Origin: Ecdyonurus torrentis
Lineage: Eukaryota > Arthropoda > Insecta > Ephemeroptera > Heptageniidae
Length of the DNA: 64,000 bases
Assembly (NCBI GenBank): GCA_949318235.1
Contig: OX439127.1
Span: forward strand, 24,708,315 to 24,772,314
Reading direction: 5' to 3'
Shown: positions 47,831 to 63,153 of the stretch, piece by piece
How positions within the stretch are numbered: position 1 is the first letter of the stretch
How the letters are laid out: each line of letters opens with the position of its first letter
Translations under genes and position numbers: made by a program
Notes under the pieces: model-generated
Databases searched by the model: none
What the model was told of the DNA's origin: nothing
What the model saw: only the letters and a program-made list of their open reading frames with translations

Positions 47831-47836
47831 TTTATA
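47831..47836 (-). promoter_or_regulatory. TATA box of the small secreted-protein gene
   Basis: TATAAA in the context GATATAAAGG on the minus strand. A start site 30 bases on (about 47806) would leave a 5' UTR of about 60 nt before the ATG at 47745. GC-richer sequence at 47860-47945 lies just upstream. Confidence 0.65.
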
Positions 47837-47949
47837 TCCCACAAATGTGACCTTCAGAAGTACTACTGCTGCCGCGCTACTCCCGCTCTTGGTTGACTGC
47901 AAGCTCAAAAACTTTTGTGCGCTGCTCGGAAGTGGGGAGCTATTTTGTT

Positions 47950-49500
47950 TTAATTGTTATTATTATTATTTTCATTTTTAAGATATGCAGTAAAAATGAC
48001 TTCAATAAAAGTACCTTCCTTTTTTATTGACTTGAGACTTCATATATAAGAGGAAATATATAATTTAATCCAAGGAAAACTGCATTTTTTCAAAGTCTTA
48101 TACAAAATTGAATTTCCTATAAGAAAAACCTGGGTGACTAATTTTAATAATTTAGGTAATGTAATATATAATAATACATTAATACTCCCGATGAATCACA
48201 TGTGATTTTGCAACTTAAATTAATCATTTTCTATTTTTATTTATGCGTTTCCATGTTTTTATGCGTTAAATTTTCATAATAACTTTTAACTTATCAATCT
48301 TGGATAAAAAAAAATATAAAACATAAAAAAATAATTGAAAACTAAAAACAACTAAAAATTTACTCGTGAAGCTTTGTTGTCCTTACATGGTTATTGCAAT
48401 TATTTGCTTGCCCTCAAATTTTTTTGGCATATTCTATTCTAATTAGTAGTGGGAATATCTATTAAGAGAGAGTAATTAAATTATTGATTCATGCATCCAA
48501 GGAAGGGTGCAAAACTACGCAGTCAATTGCAGCCTTGAATACATAAATATATGAGCATCTCTGACTTACATGGTAATTAATCATCTTAAAGCTAAACCAA
48601 GGAAATCATTAAAATAATTATAATCGTGTGTCATTTTACATTTCAATCAGTAAAGAAGAATTATATGTGCAACAATGTTAAAAATTGAAAAGAAGCCTAT
48701 ATATATTTTATTCAAAATCATTTTTTTACACTGAAAATTATTTTGTACATTTTTGTATTGCATATCACCATGACTTTTAAAACAATTGTTTTAGGAGAAT
48801 TTCATGAAAATCTCTCAAAACAATTGTTCGTATCAAATATTACGATGAGTCTTTTCAACCAAGTAAATAATGAAAAAATATATATATATATATTCATATA
48901 CCCAGTAAATAATTAAAGAAAAATATTCATAATTAGTCATTAGGGGAATATAGTCAGTATCCTATTGTTTTGATATGAATGATATAGATATAACAGTATA
49001 GTGCGGGAAATAACCTAGCTGCGACAGTATTTATACGTTATATTGATTGCGCGCAGTATGAATGTCAATTATTTCATTGTCTTCTTAAGAATGCTATCCT
49101 ACTATTAATTCATATTTTACGAGTTTTTTTATTATGTAAAATATACATTTTTTTCTTTAGAACAAAACACAAGGAAAAAATACATTTGAATGATTTTTTT
49201 TATCAGGCTATAATTACGTTTTAAATGGGAAATTAAATTTATGAATATTAATGTAATGAATAAAAAAAAAGTGAATGAATAAATGTTATCTTCAATAATC
49301 AAGGTGAAAAGTAAAATAATAATAAAATAAATACATAAAATAGAAATATCAATAGCAAGAAATAGAAAAAGTAACAGGTGTATAATTTACTATAATTATA
49401 TTTTCATATTAAAATAATATTTTAAATATTATAGTATATAATGATAAGGTATATTCACCAGATGTAATATTTTGAATGTGCATCAATAATGTGATTGCAT
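47950..49500. other. AT-rich spacer, no gene seen
   Basis: No exon, RNA gene or clear transposon end is visible. Confidence 0.5.
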
Positions 49501-49506
49501 ATTATA

Positions 49507-49542
49507 CACACACACACACCCACACCCACACACCCACACCCA

Positions 49543-49601
<59 letters not shown>

Positions 49602-49602
49602 T
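49507..49602. repeat. (CA)n microsatellite with CCCACA interruptions
   Basis: About 95 bp of CA dinucleotide with several ACCC variants in the first half. Confidence 0.95.
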
Positions 49603-50009
49603 ATATCCATTAAAAATTATTAAATTTTCATAAGATAAATTTGATTGCACAATACAAATATTGCTCCGTGTGAACAGGCCATTAATGTTATTAATTTATA
49701 ATGATAAATATTTTATAATAATAATGTATTACAATTGTACATTTTGTGGTAAACTATGAATAAGATATTAGAAATTAAATCTGATTATATACCAATAATA
49801 ATATTGTACACGTAATAACAAAGTTCATTGACAACGTAACTTGTATTACATACCAATTTAAAATGTAATTGATTAGTTAGTAATATATTTATGTAATATA
49901 GTAAATATTTTTAATACACTGATACCTTTTCTATGCTTTCATATGTTACATTTTTTTATGAATATATTCGATTAATATATTTACAACTTTTTTCTACCTT
50001 ATTATTTTG

Positions 50010-50223
<214 letters not shown>

Positions 50224-52119
50224 CACCTCTATTACATGCTTGATAAATCATGTATACTTTACATTAAAATAATATAATTAATAAAAAATACAAGTTTACG
50301 CACGTAGAGTACGTATACTTCCAATTACATTAAAAATAATTATAGTATAAGAAATGACCTTTCGTTTCAAATTCTTGTTTTCTTGTACTGCACATAAAAT
50401 GTAAAGATTTGAGGGAGTTCAAGCGTTACAACTTTGAAATTTAAGGTGTGTAATACTTTGTATTTACTAAACAAAAATTTTGATCTAAAAAAGGGAAAGT
50501 AGATGAAACTTGTGTTCTATACAATAGCGTGCGTATAAGACTCAATATTATATCATTGTAATACACACACCTAACATTTATTATAGGCGAGTTATTGAAT
50601 GATATGTAATTATAATGCTATTGAATTAACCTTTGCCTTTATTTGCATAAATAAAATTGTTTCTGGACATAAATACTAAAAAAAAAAAATTATAAATAAA
50701 TTTAGAGGTCACAAAAAATTTGACCCTGTGCACGAAGCTTTATCGTTTCATAAAAATTGCGTAAATTTTTGTTCCTTATTTTTATTATTAATTATGTACA
50801 CGTGGTTTTAGCTTGATATACTTTATTGTTTCAAAAATCAGAAATTTCTGCTTTCCGCAATTTTATGCCGATTAGATGGAAACGCATCCATTTATAATTT
50901 CAAACTTTCAGTAATTATTTTCTTCGTCTTTTTTTTTTTTTCTTCTTCTTCTTAATTTTTTAGCAGAAGTGTATGAAGATGTAAGATAATGAAAACAAAA
51001 GACATTCATGAGGAATAATTCATACAAGATAGGAGTGATTAAGTGTTAATTTAATGTTGTACCTGGTTTATTACACATTTGTCTTATAGTGAAAAAAAGG
51101 TATTATTTATCTATCCGTTTAGTTTTGTTTTACCATTTTTTTAACCTCCAATAATATGCGTGGTCAAGGTAAAAAATAATAATAGTTATCAAAAAGAGTA
51201 TTTTTTGATAACAAATTATGTAGCATGTAAATCACTTTTACCTTATGTCTTGATTTAAAATTTCATACTTAATTAATATTCAGTTGGAAGTGTAAAATAT
51301 TGTATTTATTGACATTGAGGTTTATAAAAGAATCCAACATTATTTCTGGAGCATTTTATTTAAAATAATATTACATTAATATAAACTATTACTAGGATAT
51401 GTAAATAAAATATTAATAACAAAAACGGTTACAAAATATAATTTAAGTGTCAACCTGTACTTTATTATGTCAATAAAGAAAGGTAAATCTGTACGTTTGG
51501 AAAGGGAAGGAAGAAGCAAGGACATGGGAAGCTAGCAGAAATCAGTTTTGCTCCAGTGGTGCCCTTTGTGTATCATAATGCCAAAATAAGTTTAGTTTGC
51601 TAAAGTAGATATGTTAGCATCAAAACCCGAAATTGACCCAAACTAGGTATTTTTGCTCATTTCGGCTTTTGGTTCGTCGCTTTTTGCCAAAACCCGGAAT
51701 GCCAGTTTATTTCGGCTTTTGGTCACGAAATTTTGATCCATACTAGTTTTGAGCATTTCGCAAAAAGCAAAACCCGGTGTAAACATTTATATCTAGTTTT
51801 GGTCTTTGAATTTTGACCAGAACTAGTTGTGGTCAAAATAGAAAAATCAAAAGCCAAAAAATGAACATTTCTCAACTCAGAATTTTATGCAATGATAAAA
51901 GACTATAATTAATTATATTATAAATGCATGATGTTTTGGTATTATAATTTAGGCGTTAAAACAATATTATTTTATTATTTTACTTGAAATGCAAAATATA
52001 TGGTCTGAAAGATTAATTTGATTAGAATGCGCTGATCAAAATATCTAAATCTTATGGCTATAGATACGGAATATAAATTGAGACAATACGAAAATAAACT
52101 TACTGTTTGACCTACTAGC

Positions 52120-52249
52120 AATGGACCACTTGCAATGAGCGAACTTTTAAAAATAATTTGAAATTTTCTTATTGCATTTCTTACAAAAAATAAAAAATAA
52201 TTTTCCCTTGTTGCAACAATTACAAACACTTTATTGCAAGTGGTCCATT
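52120..52249. repeat. MITE nested in long-TIR copy 2
   Basis: Arms CAATGGACCACTTGCAAT and ATTGCAAGTGGTCCATT are perfect over about 17 bp; the total is about 130 bp. No copy was seen in the 25968-29990 relative, so it inserted after the copies separated. Confidence 0.6.
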
Positions 52250-52695
52250 CAGTAATATATATATTATAGTAGTAATAGAGTATTATATTATTTTTATTTT
52301 AAGGAGCTACTTACGATTAAATGTAAATTAACAGCTATGATGTATAAAACCACTAACCATCACAGACTGTGTAACCATGTTCACTTATAATTTGTGCACC
52401 AACAATATACGTGTGTTGTAAACTTTTTAAATTCAAACATGCACTTTCTTATCCTGTTTCTATAATGAATATTATGAAATTATAAACCATGTTTTCAGCA
52501 CAGAGACAAACAGTCAACTGAATATACACACAAGAAATATTTTAAAATAAATTGTTATCACTGGATAAAGTACGGTGGAAGGTGGACTTGACCTTTGAAC
52601 CAATATAAGGGAAATTAGTCATAAGTCATATCATAATATATCACTCTTATTGTAAATTAAAATAAATATTTTTACTTTTTTATTTAACGTGTCGT

Positions 52696-52700
<5 letters not shown>

Positions 52701-52750
<50 letters not shown>
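52701..52750. repeat. (TC)n(AC)n microsatellite
   Basis: About 38 bp of CT followed by a short AC run. Confidence 0.9.
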
Positions 52751-52751
<1 letters not shown>

Positions 52752-53257
52752 TTATTCTTATATCAAATAATTGAGTTGAGAAATGTTCATTTTTCGGGTT
52801 TTGATTTTTCTATTTTGACCACAACTAGTTCTGGTCAAAATTCAAAGACCAAAACTAGATATAAATGTTTACACCGGGTTTTGCTTTTTGCGAAATGCTC
52901 AAAACTAGTATGGATCAAAATTTCGTGACCAAAAGCCGAAATAAACTGGCATTCCGGGTTTTGGCAAAAAGCGATGAACCAAAAGCCGAAATGAGCAAAA
53001 ATACCTAGTTTGGGTCAATTTCGGGTTTTGATGCTAACAGATACAAAAGGGATACAAATTTGATAGATTTAATAAAATTTACTATGTATAGTATATTCAT
53101 TTTGCCAGTACTTCCAGAGGGAACGTAAAATAGTTGCCATTCAATATATTCAACATCAACATATATATCATGTTATATATCAACATATTATTTTTCTATG
53201 TACAGATACGTAGCTTAAAATTAGAAACAATCAATCAATATGACACACACAATTTTT

Positions 53258-53440
53258 TTTTTAATTTTTTTTTTTTCATTTTTTTTTTTTTTTTTTTTTT
53301 TTTTTTCATTTTTTCATTTTTTTTTTTTTTTTTTTTTCATTATTTACTTGTTTGTTTCTATTCATATAATATGTATCTTCTTTTATTTTTGTTTGTTATT
53401 TTCATAATTGTTGAGAGTAAAAAAAAAAAAAAAAAAAATC
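53258..53440. repeat. Poly-T rich tract with a following poly-A
   Basis: Runs of T broken by single A and CA, followed about 80 bases on by a 19-nt A run. Low-complexity only. Confidence 0.85.
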
Positions 53441-53459
53441 TAGTGTATGTTCGTCTTGG

Positions 53460-56400
53460 TTAATTTATTATTCAGTTAATTTCATTATTTGTTTAACAGT
53501 GAAAAGAGAGGTTAGTTTTTGTTTTAATTTTAAATATATTTTATAATATTAGACGAATTTCAGTGTATAATACATGTTAGTTGAAAGGGCTTTCATTGTA
53601 TATAACACCGATAACATGGTGCACGGCTGCTATAATTTCATGGAAAAAAAAGCACATTCTAAACTAAAACGTTTTAATTTACATTGTTGTATTCACCATC
53701 CCTTTTTAATGAAGTTAACGGCTGAAAATAAACTTTATACAGTGTTTTTTTTTTATCTATAAAATTTATTTTATTCAAAGCACAACGGAAAAATGTGACA
53801 GTAAATTAAATAAATTGAAATATTGGCTTAACAAAACTATTGATTTTAGTAAAAAAAAAAAAAAAAATGTTTAAATTCTGACGGACTAAAATTTTAAAAA
53901 TCTCTTTAATATTACTGAGATGAAAATAAAATTATTTTAAACAAACCAAAAAATATTATATTATATATAAATGAAATGCAAAAAATCTCTATATGCACGA
54001 AATATATTTAAATTTTGTATGGAGCTACTCCTAATTTACAGGCTAGTTTAACGAACTGAACTGATATCACATATGAGACAAAATACGCGTATAATTTATA
54101 AATCTATAATTTATTAAGCTCATATACTTGTTGAGCATGATAAAAGTAACTTATTATTTCAAGGAATACTTTAAACAAAAGACTAAGTTTCATAGTAAAA
54201 TTTTATAACATTCAGAGAGACTAGAATATATATAAGTAAAAGCAAAAAGGAGGGTAAAAGACAGTTAGGAAAAGTCACCCCTTGAATAAGTTGATTCGAG
54301 TGAGAAAGAGAAAGAGAGAGAAAATGAAGTAGGCTACGTAAGGCAACCAAGTAAAGAAGGTCTCATGAGAGAGATGAGCGGCAAAAGCATCTTATCTGTT
54401 CGTCCTTTGGGAAAGGAGCAATGCCACCAACACGACATTTAAACACGAAAAGACGCCCAAATATTTCCCTTTCAAACTGACGGCACACAACAAAATCTAA
54501 CCACGTAAAATAGCCTATTATCTTGCCTTTGCGTCTATATATACAAAGAACGATTTCTGCTATACAGTATATTTTAGTTTTAGTTTATTTAACTTTAAAG
54601 CTTCATTGAACATAAAGATTTTTATTTTTATTTTTCATTATTATATTTGCTTTAAAAAAAAAAGTTCATACGTTTGAATTTCAACCTTAGTAACCAGTTA
54701 GTTCAGTTTTACTTAAAGTATACTGTAAATAAAACAAAATGCATAAAATTATAGTTATAATTTACATTAATGTCAAATGTACATACAATTGTGATAATAT
54801 ATTTTATCATTTGAATTCAGCGCTTGTTTTTCCCATAAGATTAACATTGCAAGTTGATTACCAAATTTTGATTGGTAAAATATATTACCACAATCTTGTG
54901 TATAGGTTTAATAAGGTAAGCATTGCTGTAAAATTATTCTGAACATATATTTCTACAATTGAACATTTTATTTGAAAGTTTTGTTATAACGATAATGGAG
55001 ACTGGAGAAAATAATGGAGATAAAGTAATAGAGAAATAAACTGAATAAATAATAAATGGAATAAACTGAATATCCAATAAATCTATGTTACTTAATGTTG
55101 AAATGCAATTGCAATCACCGACCCATGCACTTTTTAGATTGCGATATTTATAGTTAGTTATTGATGAAGGGCGTGTGTATATGATCGGAAATTAGCAAAC
55201 TATATACACAGGTGATAATCTCTCACATATTGGTACATTAATTTGTAAGCATTGAGGCAAACATTTTCCAATAAATTAGATGAATTCATCTATAACTTTT
55301 TTTTTTTCTCTTCCTTGCTAAAAGTATTTAAAATAGTTTATTGCAAATAAAGTTCTATGGCGTTTTACACTATTGATATTTGTAATTAAAAAAGTCATTT
55401 AGAAAATAGGAAATAAAAAAATCATCTATTTTAATTATTTAGCAAATATAAACCCATCCCATTTTTCTTCTGATCAACTTTCTATTTACAGAATGGCTAA
55501 TAAGTTTTAAAGCTTAATGAAACGGATAAAAAAAAAATATATAAATACTTGTCATATTTACGTACACAGTGCAATATTTTTAAAGTGCAATAAATTTGAT
55601 TGCATGCAAACTCCATTAAAAAATCATTAAATTTTCATACATTTAAATTTATTGGAGAGTGCAAATATTGGTACGTGTTTACGGACCATTAAGGTTTATA
55701 AAATAAAAAATAGTAATACAGTATATCTAAATCATGATCAATATGTTTTGTAATATAATTATATAAAATCATTTAATAAATAAATTATTTCATAAGACTC
55801 CAATTAAGTTATGATGAAAATCTGTTTTATCAAAAAAAAAAAAAATGTTTCATCAGCTTAAATTTCTTAAGTGCATTTTTATAATTAGTTACAGTTACCA
55901 GAGGGATATGCATTTTGTGACCTTGTAATAATGATATTGATATGTTCTAGTTATATACGATATACGTATATTGTATATTTATAATATGATGAGGTTAGCA
56001 CGGGCTTTGTTATCTGTGACGTCAGAATTGATATTGCACAAGGCCAATTATATAGATTGACAACGAGTTCATTTTCATATAAATAAGATGATCGGGACCA
56101 TGAATCTTGATCCAGTAGCTTCTACCTTGACTCTATCTATAATGCAGATATGTTAATTGTGTATATTATATATAAAAAAAAAATTGCGGATAAATGTTCA
56201 AAATAAACACGAGGGTCAAGAAAAAATTATTTTATTAGTTTTTCAAAGTCACGCATTAAATTTATTACATATTTGGAATATTAATCAAATAAGTTATTTC
56301 CGTTATGGATGTTATTCCTGTTATTTAGGATACTTTTTTTTTATTATTATTAATAATTGTAAACTTGAAAACTTAGAAATTATTTATTATACTAACCCAT

Positions 56401-56540
56401 GCAAGTAACTTATAATAAGTTTTGATCTTATCAAAAAGTTCTTAAATTTTAAATTTCTACATACGTAAGTAAATATTTGACAATTTAATAATTGTAACTA
56501 AAATGAAGGAAAAATATCAATATTTAAAAAAATAATTTTC
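53460..56540. other. AT-rich spacer, no gene seen
   Basis: No coding exon is supported. Two patches stand out. One is a purine-rich then balanced segment at 54240-54560. The other, near 55990-56130, contains a perfect CRE, TGACGTCA, at 56017-56024. Confidence 0.45.
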
Positions 56541-56608
56541 TATGTTATCTGTGGTGGTGTGTATAATGTGTATATATAATCATTTTTTTCTTCCTTTTTT
56601 GCCATTTG

Positions 56609-56715
<107 letters not shown>

Positions 56716-56719
56716 TTGC

Positions 56720-59180
56720 CATTTGGCTAGGGATTTAAATCCAAGCAGCAATCTTGCATTGGTATTACCATTACCACACTTTTTTTATTCACAAGTATTA
56801 TTTACTTTCATGAACACTGACACGAACCCAATTGAACTGGTTTGTAATCTGGTTCTTAAATATTTCTAACTATTTTTATTAAATAATGCTTATGAATGTT
56901 GAAATATGAATTACCTTTATTCTATTGTTGCCAATTTTTTATCTAATAATTATTGAAAAAAACATTTCTCTTTCCGATTCGTATTTTTTATAACTCTTTG
57001 TTTTGTATTGTTTAATGTCTACTGATTTCAACAATTTATTTAAATCAGTAGAAAAAAAGCAATGCATATTCTTTGTAACAAAATTAATTACATTTTAGAT
57101 ATTGTTCACATTAACTACGAAGTACTTAAAATATCATCTTTTGTTAAAATTCATTTTAGATTAATTAATTTTCTTTTATAGTAAATAAAAGTATTTTACT
57201 GCCAAAAGTATTTTGTATCAAATAAAGCATTGAGTAATCCGAATATTGTGTATCTCCTTTACGCACAGCCTGTGGGTTTAATCTTAATCTCACGCAGGAG
57301 TAAGAAAGTTTTGTTTACGTTTATGCATGATCAATGATACGTATATAAAAACAAAGAAAAATATGTATAATAACTTTAAACTGATTGTTTTAGAACTTCC
57401 ACATTTTGTGGTTTATGCATGGCCTAATTTTTGATACCACAATATATATTTTTTTTATTTTACTATATTTTTTATTTTTTATAACTTGAAGCACGAAGTT
57501 TTATATCGGATATCCGTACGGACATCACCGTGACCACAAAAACTGCTGGTGCAGCCAGGTTAACGTAAATAATTTCAACCCCTTGTCCTAGTATTTTTTT
57601 TTTATTTCAAATATTACGATAAGATGTTAGAAAAAGACTTATTGAGAGAAGACTATAACTCGTAATTGTACACTTTATTGGACATAATAAAATACGCAAT
57701 TTCCCGCTAAAATAAAAACGCTTCCAGTTTAGGATATTCCTTATCATAAAATGCATATATAAAAAGTTCGCCTCAAATAAGCTAAAAGAAAATAATCAAA
57801 TTGAAAATTTCCTAGTCGATAATTTTACTAGTCTCTTAATATATATTTTTTAATATAATTGTATATCATGGTATAATATAGTAACAAACATAAAATATAT
57901 CATGATATGCAAATAGTTTAATTTTATTTTTCCGGCTCAAATTATTAAGAAATTAAGCTAATAAAATACATAGAATTTAATTATTCTACTGCAGATAATA
58001 AAGTTTTTATGTAGACTTATAAAGTAAAGTTATATAGAATAAGGTAAAATGTCTTATAATTCTATTCTGCATGGTCTTATTGCATTATTTTTTTATCTTT
58101 TATATAAAATCCCATTATGCAGTTCAAACAAGAAATTTTTCTTTCTTTTCTTCTCTTTTTCTCCCCAGAGACTGAAAGTATCTTCCTTAGAATGGTACAG
58201 TGTAAGATTGTAGATTCTAGTGGATTGTAAAAGAAGCAGTACTATCATTTCTTAAACTTATCTTTCTTGTATACGAAAAATATTCATATTTAAATGTGTT
58301 GGCATTTTCAGTATACTATATAGCAAATAAAATGAAAAATATTAGACAAGAAGTGTAAGAATGAAGTTTCTGTTTTATGATGCCTTATAACTTAAACATT
58401 TTATATTATAATAATGTTCTCCTTGCATGTTATACATAAAAAGAATAATTATACTCCGAGTCATTTAAATATTTTTATTATTACTATAGTGCTTTGTTTG
58501 AACAAAAACTAAAAATAGCCGAGTATAAAACTTTATTTATATTAAGGGTTTCTTTTTACAACCTATTTTTATAACAATGATATAATTAAAAAAATACATT
58601 GAAATAAATTGAATTTAAATTTGAATTAGCTACTTTAAGTTTTCAGCGACAGAACAAGTTCACAGCATTGAATATAATAAATTTAAATGACTATGTATAA
58701 TTGAAACACGATTAGTAAAAGATATAGCGATAAGACAGGCCATTTGATTTGTTTTTAAAACTCATTAGTGGTGTGTTTCAATTTTGCTTTGATCTATTTT
58801 TTTTTCTCAATATCTTCTTATCCTGAGTTTAAAAGCAAAAAAAAGCAAATTTATTGATACAACATAACTATTGCATGTTTGATGAAAAAAAATATATGTC
58901 TTTGCATTTCTTATTCACTAACCAATAAGTATATTATATCCCTTATTATTATTTTTTTTTTTCAAACTTTAAACATCAGTAGAATACTTTTTTTATTTTT
59001 TGTACTCCCGCAAGTAGAAATACCGATATTTCCTCTATAGCTTTGTTGCATGAACTTATAATTGATTTGCATGTGAAGGAGAATCTGTAGGTGTTTTCAG
59101 ATTAAAGCTTTAGCTATGTTTGTTATTATGAATATGTATATCATGCGCATATATTTAGAGAAGAGAGGAGAATTAAGGGG
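56720..59180. other. AT-rich spacer, no gene seen
   Basis: No exon, transposon end or RNA gene is visible. Confidence 0.5.
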
Positions 59181-59183
59181 AGA

Positions 59184-59194
59184 GCGAGCGAGCG

Positions 59195-59247
<53 letters not shown>
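59184..59247. repeat. (GCGA)n(GA)n microsatellite
   Basis: About four GCGA units, then about 48 bp of GA. Confidence 0.95.
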
Positions 59248-59249
<2 letters not shown>

Positions 59250-59606
59250 CACTAGGGATGAGAGAATGGCGTCCTTGCAATCTGTCACCACATCATGTTC
59301 AATAATTATTGCATTCTATCGTCTCTACTCAACCCATATAATATACACTCTATATGATTACATTTTACATTAATATTTATATCATCTTTTATATGATAAT
59401 ATAGGTTAAAAAAGTATGTTTTTTTTTTCATACATATGACATTTTTTTAATCAAAATTTAAAAAAAAAAATTACACCTTTGTCCTATAACAATGTATTTT
59501 TTTTAATAACGTATACCGTATACCTACAAAGAAAATATATTTCGTATAAATTTAATTTTTGTAAGCATACTTTTCTTTTGGTTACTTTTTTATGTTTTTA
59601 GTACAC

Positions 59607-59608
59607 TA

Positions 59609-59690
<82 letters not shown>

Positions 59691-59694
59691 TAAT
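59607..59694. repeat. (CA)n(TA)n microsatellite
   Basis: A short CA run passing into about 60 bp of TA. Confidence 0.95.
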
Positions 59695-59699
59695 ACATT

Positions 59700-60135
59700 G
59701 CAATTAGTCCCCAACCACGGATAGCAAATCAGGCATAGTATTGACCAATCATCAACAATTGTGTGGTTATGTAAAGAAAAAAATCAACACGAGCTCATGT
59801 TCACAACAGAGAAATCCTAAAAATAGACAATGTCATATCATTATATAAATCAATGCATAAATTTTGCCAAAGTGGAATTATTTAAAAATCTTCTTATACG
59901 ATGATAAATTGCAGGTATTGAAAAAAAAAACAATAAACCTTATTACATTTTATAGCTATAATAACAGAAAGCTTATTATATGTTTCCGAGTTACCTGCAG
60001 GGTATAACTCTGATACGCCATAATAATTAATTAAAAAATTTACTAATGAGCTAAAAATGTATTACAAAGATAGAAAAAATATATATGTAAAAAGTATGGA
60101 AGCAAAAAAATGTTGTGTACAGTATAAGTAGCTAA

Positions 60136-60166
<31 letters not shown>

Positions 60167-61250
60167 GTACCATTACATTTTTCTTGGTATCTAAAATGGA
60201 TAACAACGATGAAATTTTAGTTCAAACTATAGTTATACAATAATGTGCAAGTTCAAGTTCATGACAAAAGATTTTATCTTCGTGATTCGAACGTTGTTCA
60301 TATCATATTACAAAATCAGCAAATTTACGTGACTTCCATGAGAGCAAATCCGTTCGTGAATTAAACTTATATATGTATATATTATAATATAAAGAATGAT
60401 TAAAATTCAAGTAACATACAAGTACTTTGTATTATGCTACACGTTTCGTAACTACTATAAATTTTACATTTTGATCATCTTAGTAACAACATTTTTATAT
60501 TCTGGATGCACAATTATTATGTAGACAATTTTATTTTTATTTTGCCACGATGATAAACATGTATGTTATTTTATCAAGAGTATCAAATTTTGAAATAAAA
60601 TAAGCTTACACATAATTATTTATATACTGTAGCATCTAAGTCCAATTCTAGCTGGAAAAACAAAATGAGAAAATCTGATTTAGGAGAATTTAAGAAACGT
60701 CTTCGAAACGTTGTTTATAAGATTCACAATAATACTTTTAATAACTATTTTATATGCGCAATGTTTTTGCATATACATATATTTTTTATTACAGAATACT
60801 CAAAACGTGTCTGAAGATTTTTTTTTTAAATTTATTTATTACCTTTTTATTTTCTCTCGCAATGAGTCAATTCCTTAACTTAATATTAATATATGCATAC
60901 CGAATACCACGTGAGCAGTTTGGTACACATCAAATACACATAATTGCATGTTATTTCTTAATTATAGAATAAATATTAACTTGAACAAATAACTTAAGGT
61001 CATCGTTAAGAAAATAATGTTGTAAATAGTGTCATAACTTTTATGAAAGAGCAATAAAATAAAATCACAACAAGATATAGTTACTTTACTCAAATATATT
61101 TTGCCTTGTCAAAAACCAGAGTTGCAGAATTGCAAGAAAAGAAGCAGTAAATCAATTAACTGGGGCTCATTAGTTAAGCCATTAACAGATATATAGTAAT
61201 GAGTTAATATAAAAAAAAATACAGTGATTATATACTGTGCATTAATTAGT
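59700..61250. other. AT-rich spacer, no gene seen
   Basis: Contains a 28-nt poly-T run at 60139-60166. No coding evidence. Confidence 0.5.
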
Positions 61251-61256
61251 TATAAC

Positions 61257-61257
<1 letters not shown>

Positions 61258-61328
<71 letters not shown>
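61258..61328. repeat. (TC)n microsatellite
   Basis: About 70 bp of uninterrupted CT dinucleotide. Confidence 0.95.
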
Positions 61329-61331
<3 letters not shown>

Positions 61332-61449
61332 GTCAATACACGTAGATGCATTCATGGAAGTTCAAGATTTTTTAAAATTATTTGGTCGTTCGTCATAGAA
61401 ACAAATTGCTGAAATAAATGTTTTGATTTCTTATTTTAAGTATTGATGT

Positions 61450-61450
<1 letters not shown>

Positions 61451-61522
<72 letters not shown>
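61451..61522. repeat. (TA)n microsatellite
   Basis: About 72 bp of TA followed by a short CA run. Confidence 0.95.
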
Positions 61523-61532
<10 letters not shown>

Positions 61533-61559
61533 TATACATATATATAATATTATATATAT

Positions 61560-62077
61560 ACTAATAATGCTCTATATTTAATCTAATCACATAAGTACAT
61601 AATACAATAATCCATTTGCTAAAATACAAGAAATGGAATAATATATTTTAATTATTGTCAAATAATCAAATGTAGATAAATTGTGTAACAAGAGAGATAA
61701 TTAATAAATTATTTACTGTAAATTTACCGATTGTAAATCAGAATCAAGCTTGTCTAGTTATTAATATTAATAATTATATGTTTGTTCAAATAATGTATTT
61801 AGATTATGTCTAATAATTATTGTTTAACAAAGTTATGTTAGTTAAAATATTGTTCCTATATGGAGCAATAGAACTGGTGGCATAGAATTTACTATATTTA
61901 AACAATGCAGTATATTGTTGCAAATATTGGAGCGATCAATTTTACTACTGCGTTTGAACAGTATTTAAAGTTTGGAAACTGGAAATAATCTAAATTCATG
62001 TGAATATGTAATTAAAAATCACGATTTTGAAACTTCTTATAGAACACCAAATAGCAATGTTTTAGGATTCAGAACTG

Positions 62078-62118
<41 letters not shown>

Positions 62119-63060
62119 TTAATGCTGGTATAAATATTGTGAAACAATTTTAAAGAATTAATAGTAAAAACATAACTTAAAGTTTACGATATTAAAAAAA
62201 TTACAAGTTTTTTTAACATTGTTATTATACAAATAATTCAAACTACAAAGCTTTTGTTGGTAATTGTTTTTCAAAATATTATTCATAGTTCATAGTTAAT
62301 GGCCTTTTTCATATAATAATATATTTCCTGTTTATTTGCTTCATTTCAATTTTTTTTTATATGCATCCTTATATTTTCTAAAGTTATTATACAGTATTTG
62401 TAGTTATTGATGACGTTTGGAAAGCATTAAGTAACAAATATCGAAAGCAAAGAAACAAATACTTGCTGTAATACATCATAAGACGTGCTAATAAGCTGCG
62501 TCTATATTTTGTTAGAAAGTGAATTTTTTTAAAAAGATTTCTAACCTATCTACATAAAGCTTTGTGTTGCTCAAAAGTAAAAATTTACTTTATTTTATAT
62601 GATTTATAAATTAATCAATTTATTTATTTGTTTGTTTGTTTGTTTGTTTATTTGTTTATTTATTTGTTTACCTCAAGTTTGTTTCATCAAATAAATTTAC
62701 GATTTTTATATAATTATAATCAAATTATACACTATAGTATATATATATTTTTTTACTATTGTTAGCAATCATTTTCTATATATCACATTCAAAAGTATAT
62801 AATTATTAATTATACGTCATTTATATATGTACTTATGTACATACATAACAATAATGAGTTAAAGCAGGTAAAATAATAATAATAACAAATAGACCTTGCA
62901 AACAAAAGTTCATATAAATGAATCAGCATACCATGAGTAATAATAAATTATAGGCAAAAACTGGAGATTTTTATTACATATTAAAATTTCTGTTATTTCA
63001 TATTATATTCCTTGTCTGAATAAATTTTCACTCTAGAATCATCACAAATAAATGTTAAAT
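61560..63060. other. AT-rich spacer, no gene seen
   Basis: Contains a poly-T run at about 62081-62112 and a TTTG/TTTA tetranucleotide patch near 62620-62670. No coding evidence. Confidence 0.5.
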
Positions 63061-63069
63061 GAATGTAAA

Positions 63070-63076
<7 letters not shown>

Positions 63077-63150
<74 letters not shown>
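63077..63150. repeat. (TA)n microsatellite
   Basis: About 72 bp of TA. Confidence 0.95.

Positions 63151-63153
<3 letters not shown>

Larger units (their letters stand above)
51613..53038. mobile_element. Long-TIR element, copy 2
   Basis: A 1426-bp element with nearly perfect arms of about 260 bp, starting GTTAGCATCAAAACCCGAAA and ending in the complement. AAAACC and CTAGTTTTG-type words repeat within each arm. The interior is AT-rich without an ORF and holds a small MITE (52120-52249) and a (TC)n tract. It is the less disrupted relative of 25968-29990. Confidence 0.8.

Noticed and set aside
53134..53463. 109-codon Phe-rich frame
   Set aside because: Poly-T tract; low complexity.
59116..59373. 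85-codon frame with an Arg-Glu run
   Set aside because: Translation of the (GA)n microsatellite.
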